Source of the DNA: Gallionella sp.
GTDB taxonomy: Bacteria > Pseudomonadota > Gammaproteobacteria > Burkholderiales > Gallionellaceae
Direction: 5' to 3'
DNA length: 64,000 nucleotides
NCBI GenBank assembly: GCA_028689145.1
Contig: JAQTWT010000002.1
Coordinates: forward strand, 199,461 to 263,460
Shown in pieces: positions 35,106 to 44,027 of the stretch; the stretch's first letter is position 1; every line of letters begins with the position of its first letter. The translations under genes were made by a program, and so were the position numbers. Below the pieces are notes generated by a model, which saw only the letters and a list, made by a program, of their open reading frames with translations, was not told where the DNA came from and searched no databases.

Positions 35106-35768
35106 TTAACGCAGGCTGATAATCCGCCAGCCGTGCTGTTCCGCATGGGCGCGCAGCGTGGCATCCGGATTGGCAGCAACCGGTTTTTTCACTTTGCACA
35201 GCAGCGGCAGGTCGTTCAGCGAATCGCTGTAGAAGGTGCTATCGGCGAAGCTGTCCAGCGTCCAGCCGCGCGCGGCCAGCCAGTTTTTCAGACGAATGAT
35301 CTTGCCTTCGCGGAAGCACGGCACATCCGCCACGCCCCCGGTGAATTCGCCGTTGCGCTGTTCCGGTTCGGTGGCGAGCAGGTGCTCGATGCCGAATTCG
35401 CGCGCGATTGGCGCGGTGACGAAGCTGTTGGTCGCTGTGATGATGACGCACACATCGCCCGCCTCGCGGTGCTGCTGCACCAGATCGCGCGATGCCGGGG
35501 TCATCATCGGCAGCACGCTTTCGCGCATGAATTGCCGGTGCCATTCATCGAGTGTCTTGCGCGAATGGCGCGACAACGGCTTCAATTGAAAATCTAGAAA
35601 CTCGTGAATATCCAGCGTTCCGGCCTTGTATTGGTCATAGAACGCGAGGTTCTTGACCTCGAACAATTCGCGGTCGAGCACGCCGATACGGATCAGGAAT
35701 TGCGACCACTCGAAATCGCTGTCGCCGTTAAGCAGGGTGTTGTCCAAGTCAAATAATGCCAGATTCAC
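35106..35768 (-). CDS. HAD-superfamily phosphatase, subfamily IB (SerB-like)
   Basis: The 220-residue protein has motif I FDLDNTLL with nucleophile Asp7 and acid Asp9, motif II ITATNSF near 112, Lys in REGKIIRLKNW, and motif III with YSDSLNDLPLL near 184. The cap resembles phosphoserine phosphatase relatives. Precise substrate is unknown; it could be a phosphoserine- or phosphate monoester hydrolase of lipid precursors. Confidence 0.86.
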   Translation of the reverse strand: MNLALFDLDNTLLNGDSDFEWSQFLIRIGVLDRELFEVKNLAFYDQYKAGTLDIHEFLDFQLKPLSRHSRKTLDEWHRQFMRESVLPMMTPASRDLVQQHREAGDVCVIITATNSFVTAPIAREFGIEHLLATEPEQRNGEFTGGVADVPCFREGKIIRLKNWLAARGWTLDSFADSTFYSDSLNDLPLLCKVKKPVAANPDATLRAHAEQHGWRIISLR

Positions 35769-35801
35769 TGCAACTCCAATATCTTCTCAAAAATATAAAT
35801 C

Positions 35802-35836
35802 GCGGGCCGCTTCGACATGCTCAGGGCAGGCGCCCG
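35802..35836. repeat. Short TTCGACATGCTCAGG repeat
   Basis: GCGGG and CGCCCGC flank a TTCGACATGCTCAGGGC core that resembles one arm of the repeats in rarA and the RluA-type gene. It fills the gap between the HAD gene and trkH. Confidence 0.5.
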
Positions 35837-35854
35837 CTCCTACAGTTTAAAATT

Positions 35855-37315
35855 CTAGCGCCGCCAGAAATGCGGCGTAAACAGGATCAGCACGGTGAAG
35901 ATTTCCAGCCGCCCTACCAGCATGCCGAAGGTGCATATCCAAGTTTGGAAATCGGTCAACCCCGCAAAATTGCCGGCTGGCCCAACCGTTCCCAGCCCCG
36001 GACCGATATTATTAACGGAAGCCAGCACCGCAGTGAATCCGGAAATAAAATCCATACCGCTGATCAGCAGCACAAAAGTCAGCGTAGCGATTGTCATGAA
36101 ATACAGGAAGATGAAGCCCAGTACCGCGAATACGATGTTATTGGCGACTACCTGACCACCAATCTTCATCGGGTTCACCGCCGCCGGGTGCAGCAGCTTG
36201 ACGAATTCGCGCCCGGCCTGTTTGACCAGTACCAGCGTGCGGATCATCTTGATGCCGCCTCCGGTCGAACCGGAACTGGCACAAATACATCCCAAAAACA
36301 GCATCCACATCGGCGCAAAGATCGGCCATTGCGCAAAATCCACGCTGGCATAGCCGCTATCGGTGGCAATGGAAACCAGATTGAAGCTGGCATGGCGCAG
36401 CGCCGTCCAAAAGTCCGGGTAAACGTTCTGCCACCACAGGAACAGCGCGATACCGACGCAACTGAGCAAGATCAAACCAACCGAGGCAACCGCTTCGGCA
36501 TCGCGCAGGTAGACCCGCAGCGACTTACCGCGCCATGCCAGAAAATGCGTGGCGAAATTGACCACCGCAAACAGCATGAACACGATCAGCACGAATTCGA
36601 TCAGCGGAGAATTGAAGTAGCCAACGCTGGAATCGTGCGTGGAGAATCCGCCCAACCCCATTGCCGAAAAAGCATGGCAGATTGCATCCAGCCAGTCCAT
36701 GCCGGCCCACTTCAGCGTGGCGATGCATGCCACAGTGATCGCCACATAGACGATCCACAGATTGCGCGCCGTGTCTGCAATGCGTGGTGTTAGCGCGGTA
36801 TCTTTCATCGGCCCCGGCGTCTCCGCCTTGAACAATTGCCGTCCACCAATGCCGAGCAGCGGCAGCACCGCCACTGCCAATACGATGACACCCAAGCCTC
36901 CAACCCATTGCAATTCATGCCGCCAAATATTGATGGCGGGGGGCAGGTTGTCCAGCCCGACCAGCACGGTGGCACCGGTAGTGGTCATGCCGGACATGGT
37001 TTCGAAATAGGCATCGGTAAACGACAGGCCCGGGATCATCATCAACAGCGGGATGGTGGCGAAAGCAGGCATCGCCGTCCACATCGCCACCACCAGCAGG
37101 TAACCGTGGCGGATCGACAGTTCGCCCTTGTAGCGCCGCGTCAGCATCCACATCAGCATGCCTGCGGCGGCGGTCCACACCATCGCCAGCAGGAAATCCA
37201 GCAGCATGGTGGTGTCGCTGTAGATCAGCGAAGTGGCCACTGGGATGACGTAGGCCGCGCTGAATACCACCAGCAGCAAGCCCAACGCATTGATAACGGT
37301 CAGCGTGCGTCCCAT
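35855..37315 (-). CDS. trkH: Trk potassium uptake protein TrkH
   Basis: The 486-residue membrane protein of the SKT family has four membrane-pore-membrane repeats; pore-lining segments include SGMTTTGATVLVG, a FSAMGLGGFSTHD loop, ASSGSTGGGIK and VNNIGPGLG. It takes up K+ together with TrkA. The start ATG overlaps the trkA stop (ATGA), so the genes are translationally coupled. Confidence 0.95.
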   Translation of the reverse strand: MGRTLTVINALGLLLVVFSAAYVIPVATSLIYSDTTMLLDFLLAMVWTAAAGMLMWMLTRRYKGELSIRHGYLLVVAMWTAMPAFATIPLLMMIPGLSFTDAYFETMSGMTTTGATVLVGLDNLPPAINIWRHELQWVGGLGVIVLAVAVLPLLGIGGRQLFKAETPGPMKDTALTPRIADTARNLWIVYVAITVACIATLKWAGMDWLDAICHAFSAMGLGGFSTHDSSVGYFNSPLIEFVLIVFMLFAVVNFATHFLAWRGKSLRVYLRDAEAVASVGLILLSCVGIALFLWWQNVYPDFWTALRHASFNLVSIATDSGYASVDFAQWPIFAPMWMLFLGCICASSGSTGGGIKMIRTLVLVKQAGREFVKLLHPAAVNPMKIGGQVVANNIVFAVLGFIFLYFMTIATLTFVLLISGMDFISGFTAVLASVNNIGPGLGTVGPAGNFAGLTDFQTWICTFGMLVGRLEIFTVLILFTPHFWRR

Positions 37316-38688
37316 CAGAAGAACCCGATATTAACTTGGAACAATTTTTCGACCTTCTTCACCATTTGCTTGTTGATGACGAACACGATCACATGGTCTT
37401 CCGACTCGATCAGCGTATCGCGATGTCCCATCAGTACCTGCTCGCCGCGCACGATCGCGCCGATGGTCGCGCCCTTGGGCAGATTGATCTCTTCAATGCG
37501 CCGCCCCACCACACGCGAGGAATGGCGGTCGCCGTGCACCACCAGTTCGAGCGCTTCCGCCGCGCCGCGCCGCAGCGAGTGCACCACCGCCACGTCGCCC
37601 TGCCGCACATAGGCGAGCAGCGAACCGATCGTGACATACGCGGGGGAAAGCGCGATGTCGATCTTGCCGCCCTGCACCAGATCCACATAGGCGTTGCGGT
37701 TGATCAGCGCGATCACCTTGCGCGCCCCGCCTTGCTTGGCCAGCAACGCCGACATGATGTTATTCTCGTCATCATTGGTTAGCGCGCAGAACACATCCAC
37801 TTCGCCGATATGTTCTTGCAGCAGCAGCTTTTCATCCGTGCCGTCGCCGTTCAATACCAGTGTATTGGACAACTCTCCCGCCAGTCTTTCGCAGGCCTTC
37901 TTGTTATATTCGATCAGCTTGACTTGGTAGTCGTGTTCCAGCGCTTTGGACAGGCGATGGCCGATGTTGCCGCCGCCGACGATCATCACGCGCTTGCACG
38001 GTTTATCCATGCGGCGCATTTCCTTGAGCACGCTGCGGATGTTGTCGGTTGCGGCGATGAAGAATATCTCGTCACCGTCCTGCACCACGGTATCGCCTTC
38101 GGGAATGATCGGGCTGTTTTTGCGGAAGATTGCCGCCACGCGCGTTTCAACCTGCGGCATGTGGGTGCGCAGAAAATTCAGCGGCTTGCCCACCAGCGGG
38201 CCGCCCTCAAACGCGCGCACCGCCACCAGCGAGGCTTTGCCGTCGGCGAATTCCAGCACCTGCAACGCCTCGGGAAACTCAATCAGCTTGCTAATGTATT
38301 CGGTAAGTATCTGCTCCGGGCAGATCGAAAAGTCCACGCAGAAATTGTCTTTATTGAACAGCTCGGGGCGCTTCAGAAAGTCGGTGGCGCGTATCCGCGC
38401 AATGCGGGTCGGGGTGTTGTAGAGACTGGCCGCCAGTTTGCAGGCCAGCATATTGACCTCGTCGCTCTGCGTGACCGCCAGCAAAATGTCGGTGTCGGCG
38501 ATGCCGGCCTGCTCCAGAATGGACGGGTGGGCGGCATTGCCGGTCAGGGTGCGCAGGTCCAGCCGATCCTGCAATAGGCGCAGCTTGTCGCCGTCTGAAT
38601 CCACAATGGTGATGTCGTTGGCTTCGCTGACCAGGCTTTCCGCCACCGTGGAGCCTACCTGCCCCGCACCGAGTATCAATATTTTCAC
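37315..38688 (-). CDS. trkA: Trk potassium transport regulator TrkA
   Basis: The 457-residue cytoplasmic protein has two RCK halves, each with a Rossmann NAD-binding domain (MKILILGAGQVGSTVAESL at 1 and MIVGGGNIGHRL near 234) and a TrkA-C domain. It gates TrkH in response to nucleotides. Full length and intact. Confidence 0.96.
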   Translation of the reverse strand: MKILILGAGQVGSTVAESLVSEANDITIVDSDGDKLRLLQDRLDLRTLTGNAAHPSILEQAGIADTDILLAVTQSDEVNMLACKLAASLYNTPTRIARIRATDFLKRPELFNKDNFCVDFSICPEQILTEYISKLIEFPEALQVLEFADGKASLVAVRAFEGGPLVGKPLNFLRTHMPQVETRVAAIFRKNSPIIPEGDTVVQDGDEIFFIAATDNIRSVLKEMRRMDKPCKRVMIVGGGNIGHRLSKALEHDYQVKLIEYNKKACERLAGELSNTLVLNGDGTDEKLLLQEHIGEVDVFCALTNDDENNIMSALLAKQGGARKVIALINRNAYVDLVQGGKIDIALSPAYVTIGSLLAYVRQGDVAVVHSLRRGAAEALELVVHGDRHSSRVVGRRIEEINLPKGATIGAIVRGEQVLMGHRDTLIESEDHVIVFVINKQMVKKVEKLFQVNIGFF

Positions 38689-38728
38689 GCTAACTCCTTA
38701 ATCCATTTTTCGATCAATCATTTATCTT

Positions 38729-38855
38729 GTAGGGGCGCGATTCATCGCGCCCTGATCTGTTCAGGCACCGGAAGGCGGGCGCGATAGCGATGCATAGCCA
38801 TTCCACTAACCCATCAAAGAACGATGAGTAAGTGGCTGGTTAATCTCGCCCCTAC
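38729..38855. repeat. GTAGGGGCG...CGCCCCTAC element
   Basis: GTAGGGGCG (38729-38737) and CGCCCCTAC (38847-38855) flank about 110 bases, with an inner GGGGCGCGAT-TC-ATCGCGCC palindrome at the left end. It occupies the gap between trkA and IMPase, and its right end provides the TAG stop of the IMPase gene. Confidence 0.65.
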
Positions 38856-39664
38856 GCCGCACGTATCCAGTTTTTCCATTCATTGAACAGTTTATTGTCG
38901 TGTGCCGCGATCACCGAACGGCGCCAGACATCGCCCTGAGCGAAATCATCGTTTTCGATACAGCAGGCATGGCCGCCCGATTCCCACAAGATCAAAGTCC
39001 CGGCCGCATAATCCCAAAGTTTTTGTCCGCCGTGCAGATACACATCATAGCGTCCGGCCGCGGTGTAGCACCAGTCCAAGGCGCTCGCGCCGAAATTGCG
39101 CTGCGAACAATACGGCGGATTGGCGGCCAATTTGCCGACCAATTTTTCATCGAGGCGTTTCATATCCACATTGGCCAGCGCCTGTCCGAGCGAACTAACC
39201 GCTTCGCGCCCGACCAGTTTTTCGCCGTTCAGGAACGCGCCTTTGCCCAGTTCGGCGGCAAACACCTCATCCGCTACCGGGTCGTACACCACACCCAGCA
39301 CACTCTTGCCTTCGCGCAACAGCGCCACCGATACTGCAAAATAAGGCAGGCCGCGCACAAAGTTGGAAGTGCCGTCGATAGGGTCTACGCACCACAAGCC
39401 GTCATGGCCTGCCTGCCAGATCGCGTGTTGCTCAGCATCCGGCATCTCCTCGCCCAGCACCGGTACGTTAAGGATGGCTTGTAACTTTTTGGTCAGCGCG
39501 GTTTGCGCGGCGACATCCGCCTCGGTGCACAGGCTGCCGTCGCTCTTGCGCTGATGCGCCACCTTGAGATAACGCGGCATGATCTCTTCCGCCGCGACCA
39601 GTTTGACCGCGGCGATCACCGCCTTGAGTATCGCGCTCATGCCGCGCGGGGCGGACGGCTTCAT
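38852..39664 (-). CDS. Inositol monophosphatase family protein
   Basis: The 270-residue phosphatase has the metal-binding motifs GEEMP (near 80) and DPIDGTSNF (near 101), and the C-terminal LWDYAAGTLILWESGG motif. This family includes SuhB, CysQ and histidinol phosphatases; the sequence does not decide between them. ATG 39664 overlaps the upstream stop by ATGA; ATG 39640 is another possible start. Its TAG stop lies in a dispersed repeat. Confidence 0.87.
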   Translation of the reverse strand: MKPSAPRGMSAILKAVIAAVKLVAAEEIMPRYLKVAHQRKSDGSLCTEADVAAQTALTKKLQAILNVPVLGEEMPDAEQHAIWQAGHDGLWCVDPIDGTSNFVRGLPYFAVSVALLREGKSVLGVVYDPVADEVFAAELGKGAFLNGEKLVGREAVSSLGQALANVDMKRLDEKLVGKLAANPPYCSQRNFGASALDWCYTAAGRYDVYLHGGQKLWDYAAGTLILWESGGHACCIENDDFAQGDVWRRSVIAAHDNKLFNEWKNWIRAA

Positions 39665-40218
39665 GCCGCGTCCTTCCATTTAATGGAACATCCCATGCTG
39701 GCGATTTGTTCGCGCGGCCCTTGCCCAGTCTTGGCGATTTGCAGCATCGCGTCGAACAAGTCGCGCGGCGCATCGGCGACCGCTTCTTTGCGCGATGCGT
39801 CCAGCCGACCGCGGTATTGCAGTTCCAGATCGGCATTGAAACCGAAGAAATCCGGCGTGCATACCGCGCCATAATCCTTGGCGACCTGCTGGGTCTCGTC
39901 CCACACATAAGGAAACGGATAGTTGTATTGGTTTGCCGCCAGCTTCATGTTGTCGAACGAGTCCTCGGGATATTCGGCGGGGTCGTTGGACATGATGGCG
40001 ATGCTGTTGATGCCGTGCAGTTGCAGTTCGCGCGTGTCGCGCACGATGCGCTCGCGAATGGACTTAACGTAAGGACAATGGTTGCAAATAAACATCACCA
40101 GCAAACCGTTGCTGCCGCGCGCTTTGGCGAGGTTATAACGCGCACCGTCCACACCGGGCAGGTCGAAATCGCGTGCCTTCCAGCCGAAATCGCACAGCGG
40201 GGTTTGCAGACTGACCAT
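39661..40218 (-). CDS. Thioredoxin-family (AhpC/TSA-like) protein
   Basis: The 185-residue protein has the fold DFGWKARDFDLPGVDG, then LLVMFICNHCPYVKSI, where CxxC is reduced to NHCPYV with one active Cys, and VCTPDFFGFN with cis-Pro. This is the common redoxin type found near metabolic genes. ATG 40218 is chosen over 40293, which would lie in the rsmE leader. The end overlaps the IMPase start. Confidence 0.85.
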   Translation of the reverse strand: MVSLQTPLCDFGWKARDFDLPGVDGARYNLAKARGSNGLLVMFICNHCPYVKSIRERIVRDTRELQLHGINSIAIMSNDPAEYPEDSFDNMKLAANQYNYPFPYVWDETQQVAKDYGAVCTPDFFGFNADLELQYRGRLDASRKEAVADAPRDLFDAMLQIAKTGQGPREQIASMGCSIKWKDAA

Positions 40219-40291
40219 GTTTATATACCTGACAACATCTTTCGGGGGCGTTATATTATCACGCCGACCTTTCCGACTGATTGTGTTCATC

Positions 40292-41023
40292 ATGCCGCGT
40301 TTCTACTGTCCATCGCCGTTGCCAACCGGCGGCTCGTTCGATTTGCCCCCCGATGCGGCGCATCACGCCGCGCGCGTATTGCGTTTGCGCGAGGGAGATC
40401 ATGTGGAAATGTTCGACGGCCTCGGCAATGCCTGTCGGGGTGTGATCGCCGAACTGGGCGGCAAGCGCGTAACCGTCGGCGGTATCACAGCCAGCAATGT
40501 TGACCGCGAATCGCCGTTGCGTGTACTGCTGGCGCAAGCCCTGTCGAGCAGTGAAAAGATGGACTGGGTGATCCAGAAAGCCACCGAGCTGGGCGTGACC
40601 GAAATCCAGCCGCTCGACACCGAGCGCAGCGTCGCCCGGCTCACCGCCGAGCGCGCCGCCAAACGGCTGGATCACTGGCAGCAGGTCGCCATCTCCGCTT
40701 GCGAACAATGCGGGCGCAACGTGCTGCCGCAGATACACGCGCCGCTCGACATCATGGTGTGGCTACAACAGATGCGCGACGCGCCGGACAGCAAATTCAT
40801 CCTGCTGCCGGAAGGCGCGGCCGCGCTGCATGCCCGGCAGAAACCGCAAGACAGAGCCGTGCTGCTGGTCGGTGCGGAAGGCGGTTTTACCCCGGCGGAA
40901 AGCCAGTCCGCGCTGCACTGCGGCTTCGCAGCTATCCGCATGGGGGCGCGCGTGCTGCGCACCGAAACCGCGGCTATTGCCGGGCTGGCCGCGCTGCAAA
41001 CGCTGTGGGGAGATTTTCAATAA
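40292..41023 (+). CDS. rsmE: 16S rRNA (uracil1498-N3)-methyltransferase
   Basis: The 243-residue SPOUT methyltransferase methylates U1498 of 16S rRNA. An N-terminal PUA-like domain is followed by the knotted fold with QKATELGVTEIQPL, SACEQCGRN and the SAM-binding LLVGAEGGFTPAE, MGARVLRTETAAIAGLA. ATG 40292 is chosen over 40217. Confidence 0.94.
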   Translation: MPRFYCPSPLPTGGSFDLPPDAAHHAARVLRLREGDHVEMFDGLGNACRGVIAELGGKRVTVGGITASNVDRESPLRVLLAQALSSSEKMDWVIQKATELGVTEIQPLDTERSVARLTAERAAKRLDHWQQVAISACEQCGRNVLPQIHAPLDIMVWLQQMRDAPDSKFILLPEGAAALHARQKPQDRAVLLVGAEGGFTPAESQSALHCGFAAIRMGARVLRTETAAIAGLAALQTLWGDFQ

Positions 41024-41033
41024 CGAAAGTTAG

Positions 41034-41173
41034 GGAGCCTCTATAAATTCAAAATTCTAAGTGAGGCAAGGCGCGAAAGAAATTTTAGCGCGCCGCATAT
41101 ATTTGATATGTAAGCGTTAAAATTTCTTGAGCAACGCAGCATCGCGACGAAGTTTGGATTTATAGGGGTTCCC
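41034..41173. mobile_element. MITE-like element with GTTAG target duplication
   Basis: About 140 bases flanked on both sides by GTTAG (41029-41033 and 41174-41178). The ends are imperfect inverted repeats of about 20 bases: GGAGCCTCTATAAATTC at the left, and GGGAACCCCTATAAATCC when the right end is read inversely. The centre has a second inverted repeat (AGAAATTTTAGCG and CGTTAAAATTTCT). There is no coding capacity. It sits between the convergent rsmE and DUF2288 genes. Confidence 0.7.
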
Positions 41174-41174
41174 G

Positions 41175-41492
41175 TTAGTGAACTTGGCGGATCGGTTGCA
41201 CTAGAACCCAGGGGCTGACCACTACCGCCCAGACCGATACGTCATTCGCTAGCCACTCGCCGGCCTGCTCATCCGATACCTTGCCGAGCTTACCTGCCGC
41301 TGCCCATTGCTGGATTTGCTCCACATTGTCTTCCGACATTTGGAATGCTACCTCGACCAGATCCAGATCGGCGGCGACTGCCAGAGCCGAGCCGCTGGCG
41401 AAGAAACGCTGCAACTCTTTCCACGCAATCTTCGATGTTTCCAGATTCAACTTGGCGCGAAATATCTCTTCCGGTCTTTTTGTTTCAGTCAT
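41175..41492 (-). CDS. DUF2288 family protein
   Basis: The 105-residue protein begins ETKRPEEIFRAKLNLETSKI and has WKELQRFFASGSALAVAADLDLVEVA, a typical DUF2288 pattern. No function is known. ATG 41492 starts one base after the pyrC stop; the stop codon TAA lies within the target duplication of the MITE-like element. Confidence 0.85.
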   Translation of the reverse strand: MTETKRPEEIFRAKLNLETSKIAWKELQRFFASGSALAVAADLDLVEVAFQMSEDNVEQIQQWAAAGKLGKVSDEQAGEWLANDVSVWAVVVSPWVLVQPIRQVH

Positions 41493-41493
41493 G

Positions 41494-42537
41494 TCAGTTG
41501 TCCAGCTTCCAGATGATATTTTCTCCCGCGCGCAACGGCACCAGACGATGTTCGCCGAACGCGAGACTGTTGGGTACCGACCAGCTCCCTTTGAGCAAGG
41601 TGATCTTGCCGGTGTTGCGCGGCAGACCATAAAAATCTGCGCCGTAACAGCTGGCGAAACCTTCCAGCTTGTCCAGCGCGCCGAGTTGCTCGAAGGCTTC
41701 CGCATACAGCTCGATGGCGGCATGCGCGGTATAGATACCGGCGCAGCCGCAGGCGGTTTCCTTGGCCGGTTGCGCGTGCGGTGCGCTGTCGGTGCCGAGG
41801 AAAAATTTCGGATTGCCGCTGCTGACGGCTTGGCCCAATGCCTCGCGATGCGTTTCGCGCTTCAGCACCGGCAGGCAGTAGTAATGCGGGTGGATACCGC
41901 CGACCAGCATCGCGTTGCGGTTGTATAGCAGATGATGCGCGGTGATGGTCGCGGCGATGTTGTCCGGCGCATTCGTGACAAACTCCACCGCGTCGCGGGT
42001 GGTGATGTGCTCGAATACCACGCGCAGTTGCGGCAGGTCGCGCAGTAGCGGGATCATCACGCGCTCGATAAATACCGCCTCGCGGTCGAACACGTCGATG
42101 GCGCTATCGGTCACCTCGCCGTGTACCAGTAGCGGCATGCCGCAACCTTGCATTTCTTCCAGCGCGGGATAGGCCTTGCGAATGTCTGTCACTCCTGCGT
42201 CGGAGTTTGTGGTCGCTCCGGCCGGATACAGCTTCACCGCATGCACGATGCCGCTTGCCTTAGCCTTGCGTATCTCCTCCGCGCCGGTGTTGTCGGTCAG
42301 GTACAGCGTCATCAACGGCTCGAACTGCTCGAACTGCTCGCCAGTCGGCAGTGCGGCGAGGATGCGTGAACGGTAAGCATGTGCCTGCTCGGTGGTGGTG
42401 ACTGGCGGCCTGAGATTGGGCATCACGATGGCGCGCGCGAATTGCCGCGCACTATCCGGCAGCACCGATTGCATCAGCGCGCCGTCGCGCAAATGCAGAT
42501 GCCAGTCGTCGGGGCGGGTGATCACAAGTTGTTGCAT
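41494..42537 (-). CDS. pyrC: Dihydroorotase
   Basis: The 347-residue class II dihydroorotase interconverts carbamoyl aspartate and dihydroorotate in pyrimidine synthesis. The zinc ligands are in DWHLHLRDG near the N-terminus, with the later His residues in LVHGEV and FEHITT, the carboxylated lysine in [10 protein letters not shown], and the catalytic Asp in LGTDSAPH. I chose ATG 42537; the longer frame to 42738 is not homologous. pyrE is elsewhere in the window. Confidence 0.95.
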   Translation of the reverse strand: MQQLVITRPDDWHLHLRDGALMQSVLPDSARQFARAIVMPNLRPPVTTTEQAHAYRSRILAALPTGEQFEQFEPLMTLYLTDNTGAEEIRKAKASGIVHAVKLYPAGATTNSDAGVTDIRKAYPALEEMQGCGMPLLVHGEVTDSAIDVFDREAVFIERVMIPLLRDLPQLRVVFEHITTRDAVEFVTNAPDNIAATITAHHLLYNRNAMLVGGIHPHYYCLPVLKRETHREALGQAVSSGNPKFFLGTDSAPHAQPAKETACGCAGIYTAHAAIELYAEAFEQLGALDKLEGFASCYGADFYGLPRNTGKITLLKGSWSVPNSLAFGEHRLVPLRAGENIIWKLDN

Positions 42538-42627
42538 GATGAGATTCCGGCTAAATGGACGGGTGAGATTGTAATTCAAAGGCCAATGCGCTGCGATTTT
42601 CCGTTGCAAGGTGTTAAACTCCGCCCC

Positions 42628-42976
42628 GAAGCTGGCTAGACAGTCGCCGCGCACGCAAGTGCGGGGAGGAAAGTCCGGGCTCCATAGAGCGGGATGCCGG
42701 TTAACGACCGGACGCCGTGAGGCGATGGAAAGTGCCACAGAAAATATACCGCCGATGGCCGCGCGAGCGGATCAGGTAAGGTTGAAATGGCGAGGTAAGA
42801 GCTCACCGCGCGGGTGGCAACACCAGTGGCAGGGTAAACCCCATCCGGAGCAAGACCAAATAGGCAGGCAATGACGTGGCTCGCGTCGCCTGCGGGTAGG
42901 TTGCTTGAGCGTCAGGTAACGAAACGCCTAGAGGAATGACTGTCCACGACAGAACCCGGCTTACCGGCCAGCTTCA
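42628..42976 (+). ncRNA. rnpB: RNase P RNA, bacterial class A
   Basis: The ends pair as helix P1: GAAGCTGGC (42628-42636) with GCCAGCTTC (42967-42975). Conserved blocks appear in order: GAGGAAAGTCCGGGCTCC from about 42665, the ACAGAAAATA region at about 42737, GGTAAGAGCTCACCGCG, GGCAACACCAGTGGCAGGGT, AGCAAGACCAAATAG and ACGAAACGCCTAGAGGAAT. The molecule processes tRNA 5' ends with protein RnpA. Length about 350 is typical. Confidence 0.96.
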
Positions 42977-43144
42977 CCTCTTTAGCTTCTTGTTGGCAGC
43001 CTTTTCCATAAAGGGAAGAGCCTGATTTGTTTGCCAAATGGGTCATTATGCGAGTCATGGTGATTGCGCACCCGCATAATTCTCTGTTAGATTTTGCCCC
43101 GCTGTCTTACAGCACACCACAAAACCAAAAAACAGGGAGAAAAT

Positions 43145-43870
43145 ATGTTCAAAAAACAATCCGCAATCTTGCTGATTGCCGCCGCATTTGCCGTACCCAT
43201 GATTGCCCAAGCCAGTGAGCACGCTCACGGCGATGCCGCCGTGGCGCAGACATTCATCAAAGAAATTCAATCAGACCAATCCGCATATGCGGCGGCAAAA
43301 GGAGCGGCATTCTTTCAGGAATTAGCCAAAGGTCAGCATCCACGCGCCACCGTGGTGACCTGTTCAGACTCCCGTGTCCACACTAACATGTGGGACAAAA
43401 CACCAGAGGGCGATTTGTTCATGATCCGTAACATTGGCAATCAGATTTCGACTTCGCACGGCTCGGTACAATATGGCGTTAATCATCTTGCCTCCTCGCT
43501 GCTGTTGATCGTCGGTCATTCAAAATGTGGTGCCATTGGCGCGGCCAGTGGCGACTACTCGACGCTGGAAGAGCCGATCAAGAAGGAACTGGACACCATC
43601 AAAATTACCAAAGGTGGTGCCAGTATCAACGGCGTGAAAACCAACGTTAACAATCAGGTTTCCGCCGCGCTGAAAGAATGGGCGGACAAGGTCAAAAATA
43701 ACGAACTGCTGGTGGTTGGAGCGGTGTACGACTTTTCCGACGATATGAAGCAAGGTGCCGGCAAGCTCAACATCATCAATATCAACGGTGAAACCGACCC
43801 GGCAAAACTGCGCAATATGCCCGCTCCGGCTGCCAAGGCGGCGCACGCAGCAGAACACGCTCATCATTAA
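43145..43870 (+). CDS. Exported beta-class carbonic anhydrase
   Basis: The 241-residue protein has a signal peptide of about 23 residues (ends AQA), so it is periplasmic. The zinc site of beta carbonic anhydrases is complete: CSDSRV near residue 77 and GHSKCGA near 124. It begins and ends with His-rich stretches (SEHAHGD and AEHAHH). ATG 43145 is preceded by AGGGAG. It interconverts CO2 and bicarbonate; outside the cytoplasm it may supply CO2 or bicarbonate at the surface. It is followed by a strong terminator. Confidence 0.93.
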   Translation: MFKKQSAILLIAAAFAVPMIAQASEHAHGDAAVAQTFIKEIQSDQSAYAAAKGAAFFQELAKGQHPRATVVTCSDSRVHTNMWDKTPEGDLFMIRNIGNQISTSHGSVQYGVNHLASSLLLIVGHSKCGAIGAASGDYSTLEEPIKKELDTIKITKGGASINGVKTNVNNQVSAALKEWADKVKNNELLVVGAVYDFSDDMKQGAGKLNIININGETDPAKLRNMPAPAAKAAHAAEHAHH

Positions 43871-43886
43871 GTATCTTACAGGATGT

Positions 43887-43920
43887 AATAACAAAGCCGG
43901 CTTACGCCGGCTTTGTTATT
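43887..43920 (+). terminator. Rho-independent terminator after carbonic anhydrase
   Basis: Arms 43887-43901 and 43906-43920 are perfect reverse complements (15 bp, GC-rich centre GCCGGC, AT-rich base) around TTAC, with TTTGTTATTTTG at the 3' side. It lies 17 bases after the stop and, being symmetrical, may work both ways. Confidence 0.9.
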
Positions 43921-44027
43921 TTGACCCCTGATTTACCATATCGGACGGCCTATATGAATGACCGGACGCATCAAATATAATCGCGCCACTTTTTGAACAT
44001 ACGCGCCCCGCTCGGGGCAACAAACCT

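Noticed and set aside
42379..42874. Short ORFs over the rnpB region
   Set aside because: The sequence is RNase P RNA with a perfect P1 helix and conserved blocks; the ORFs are incidental.
42990..43025. Weak hairpin after rnpB as terminator
   Set aside because: The stem is short, contains a G-U pair and lacks a T-run.
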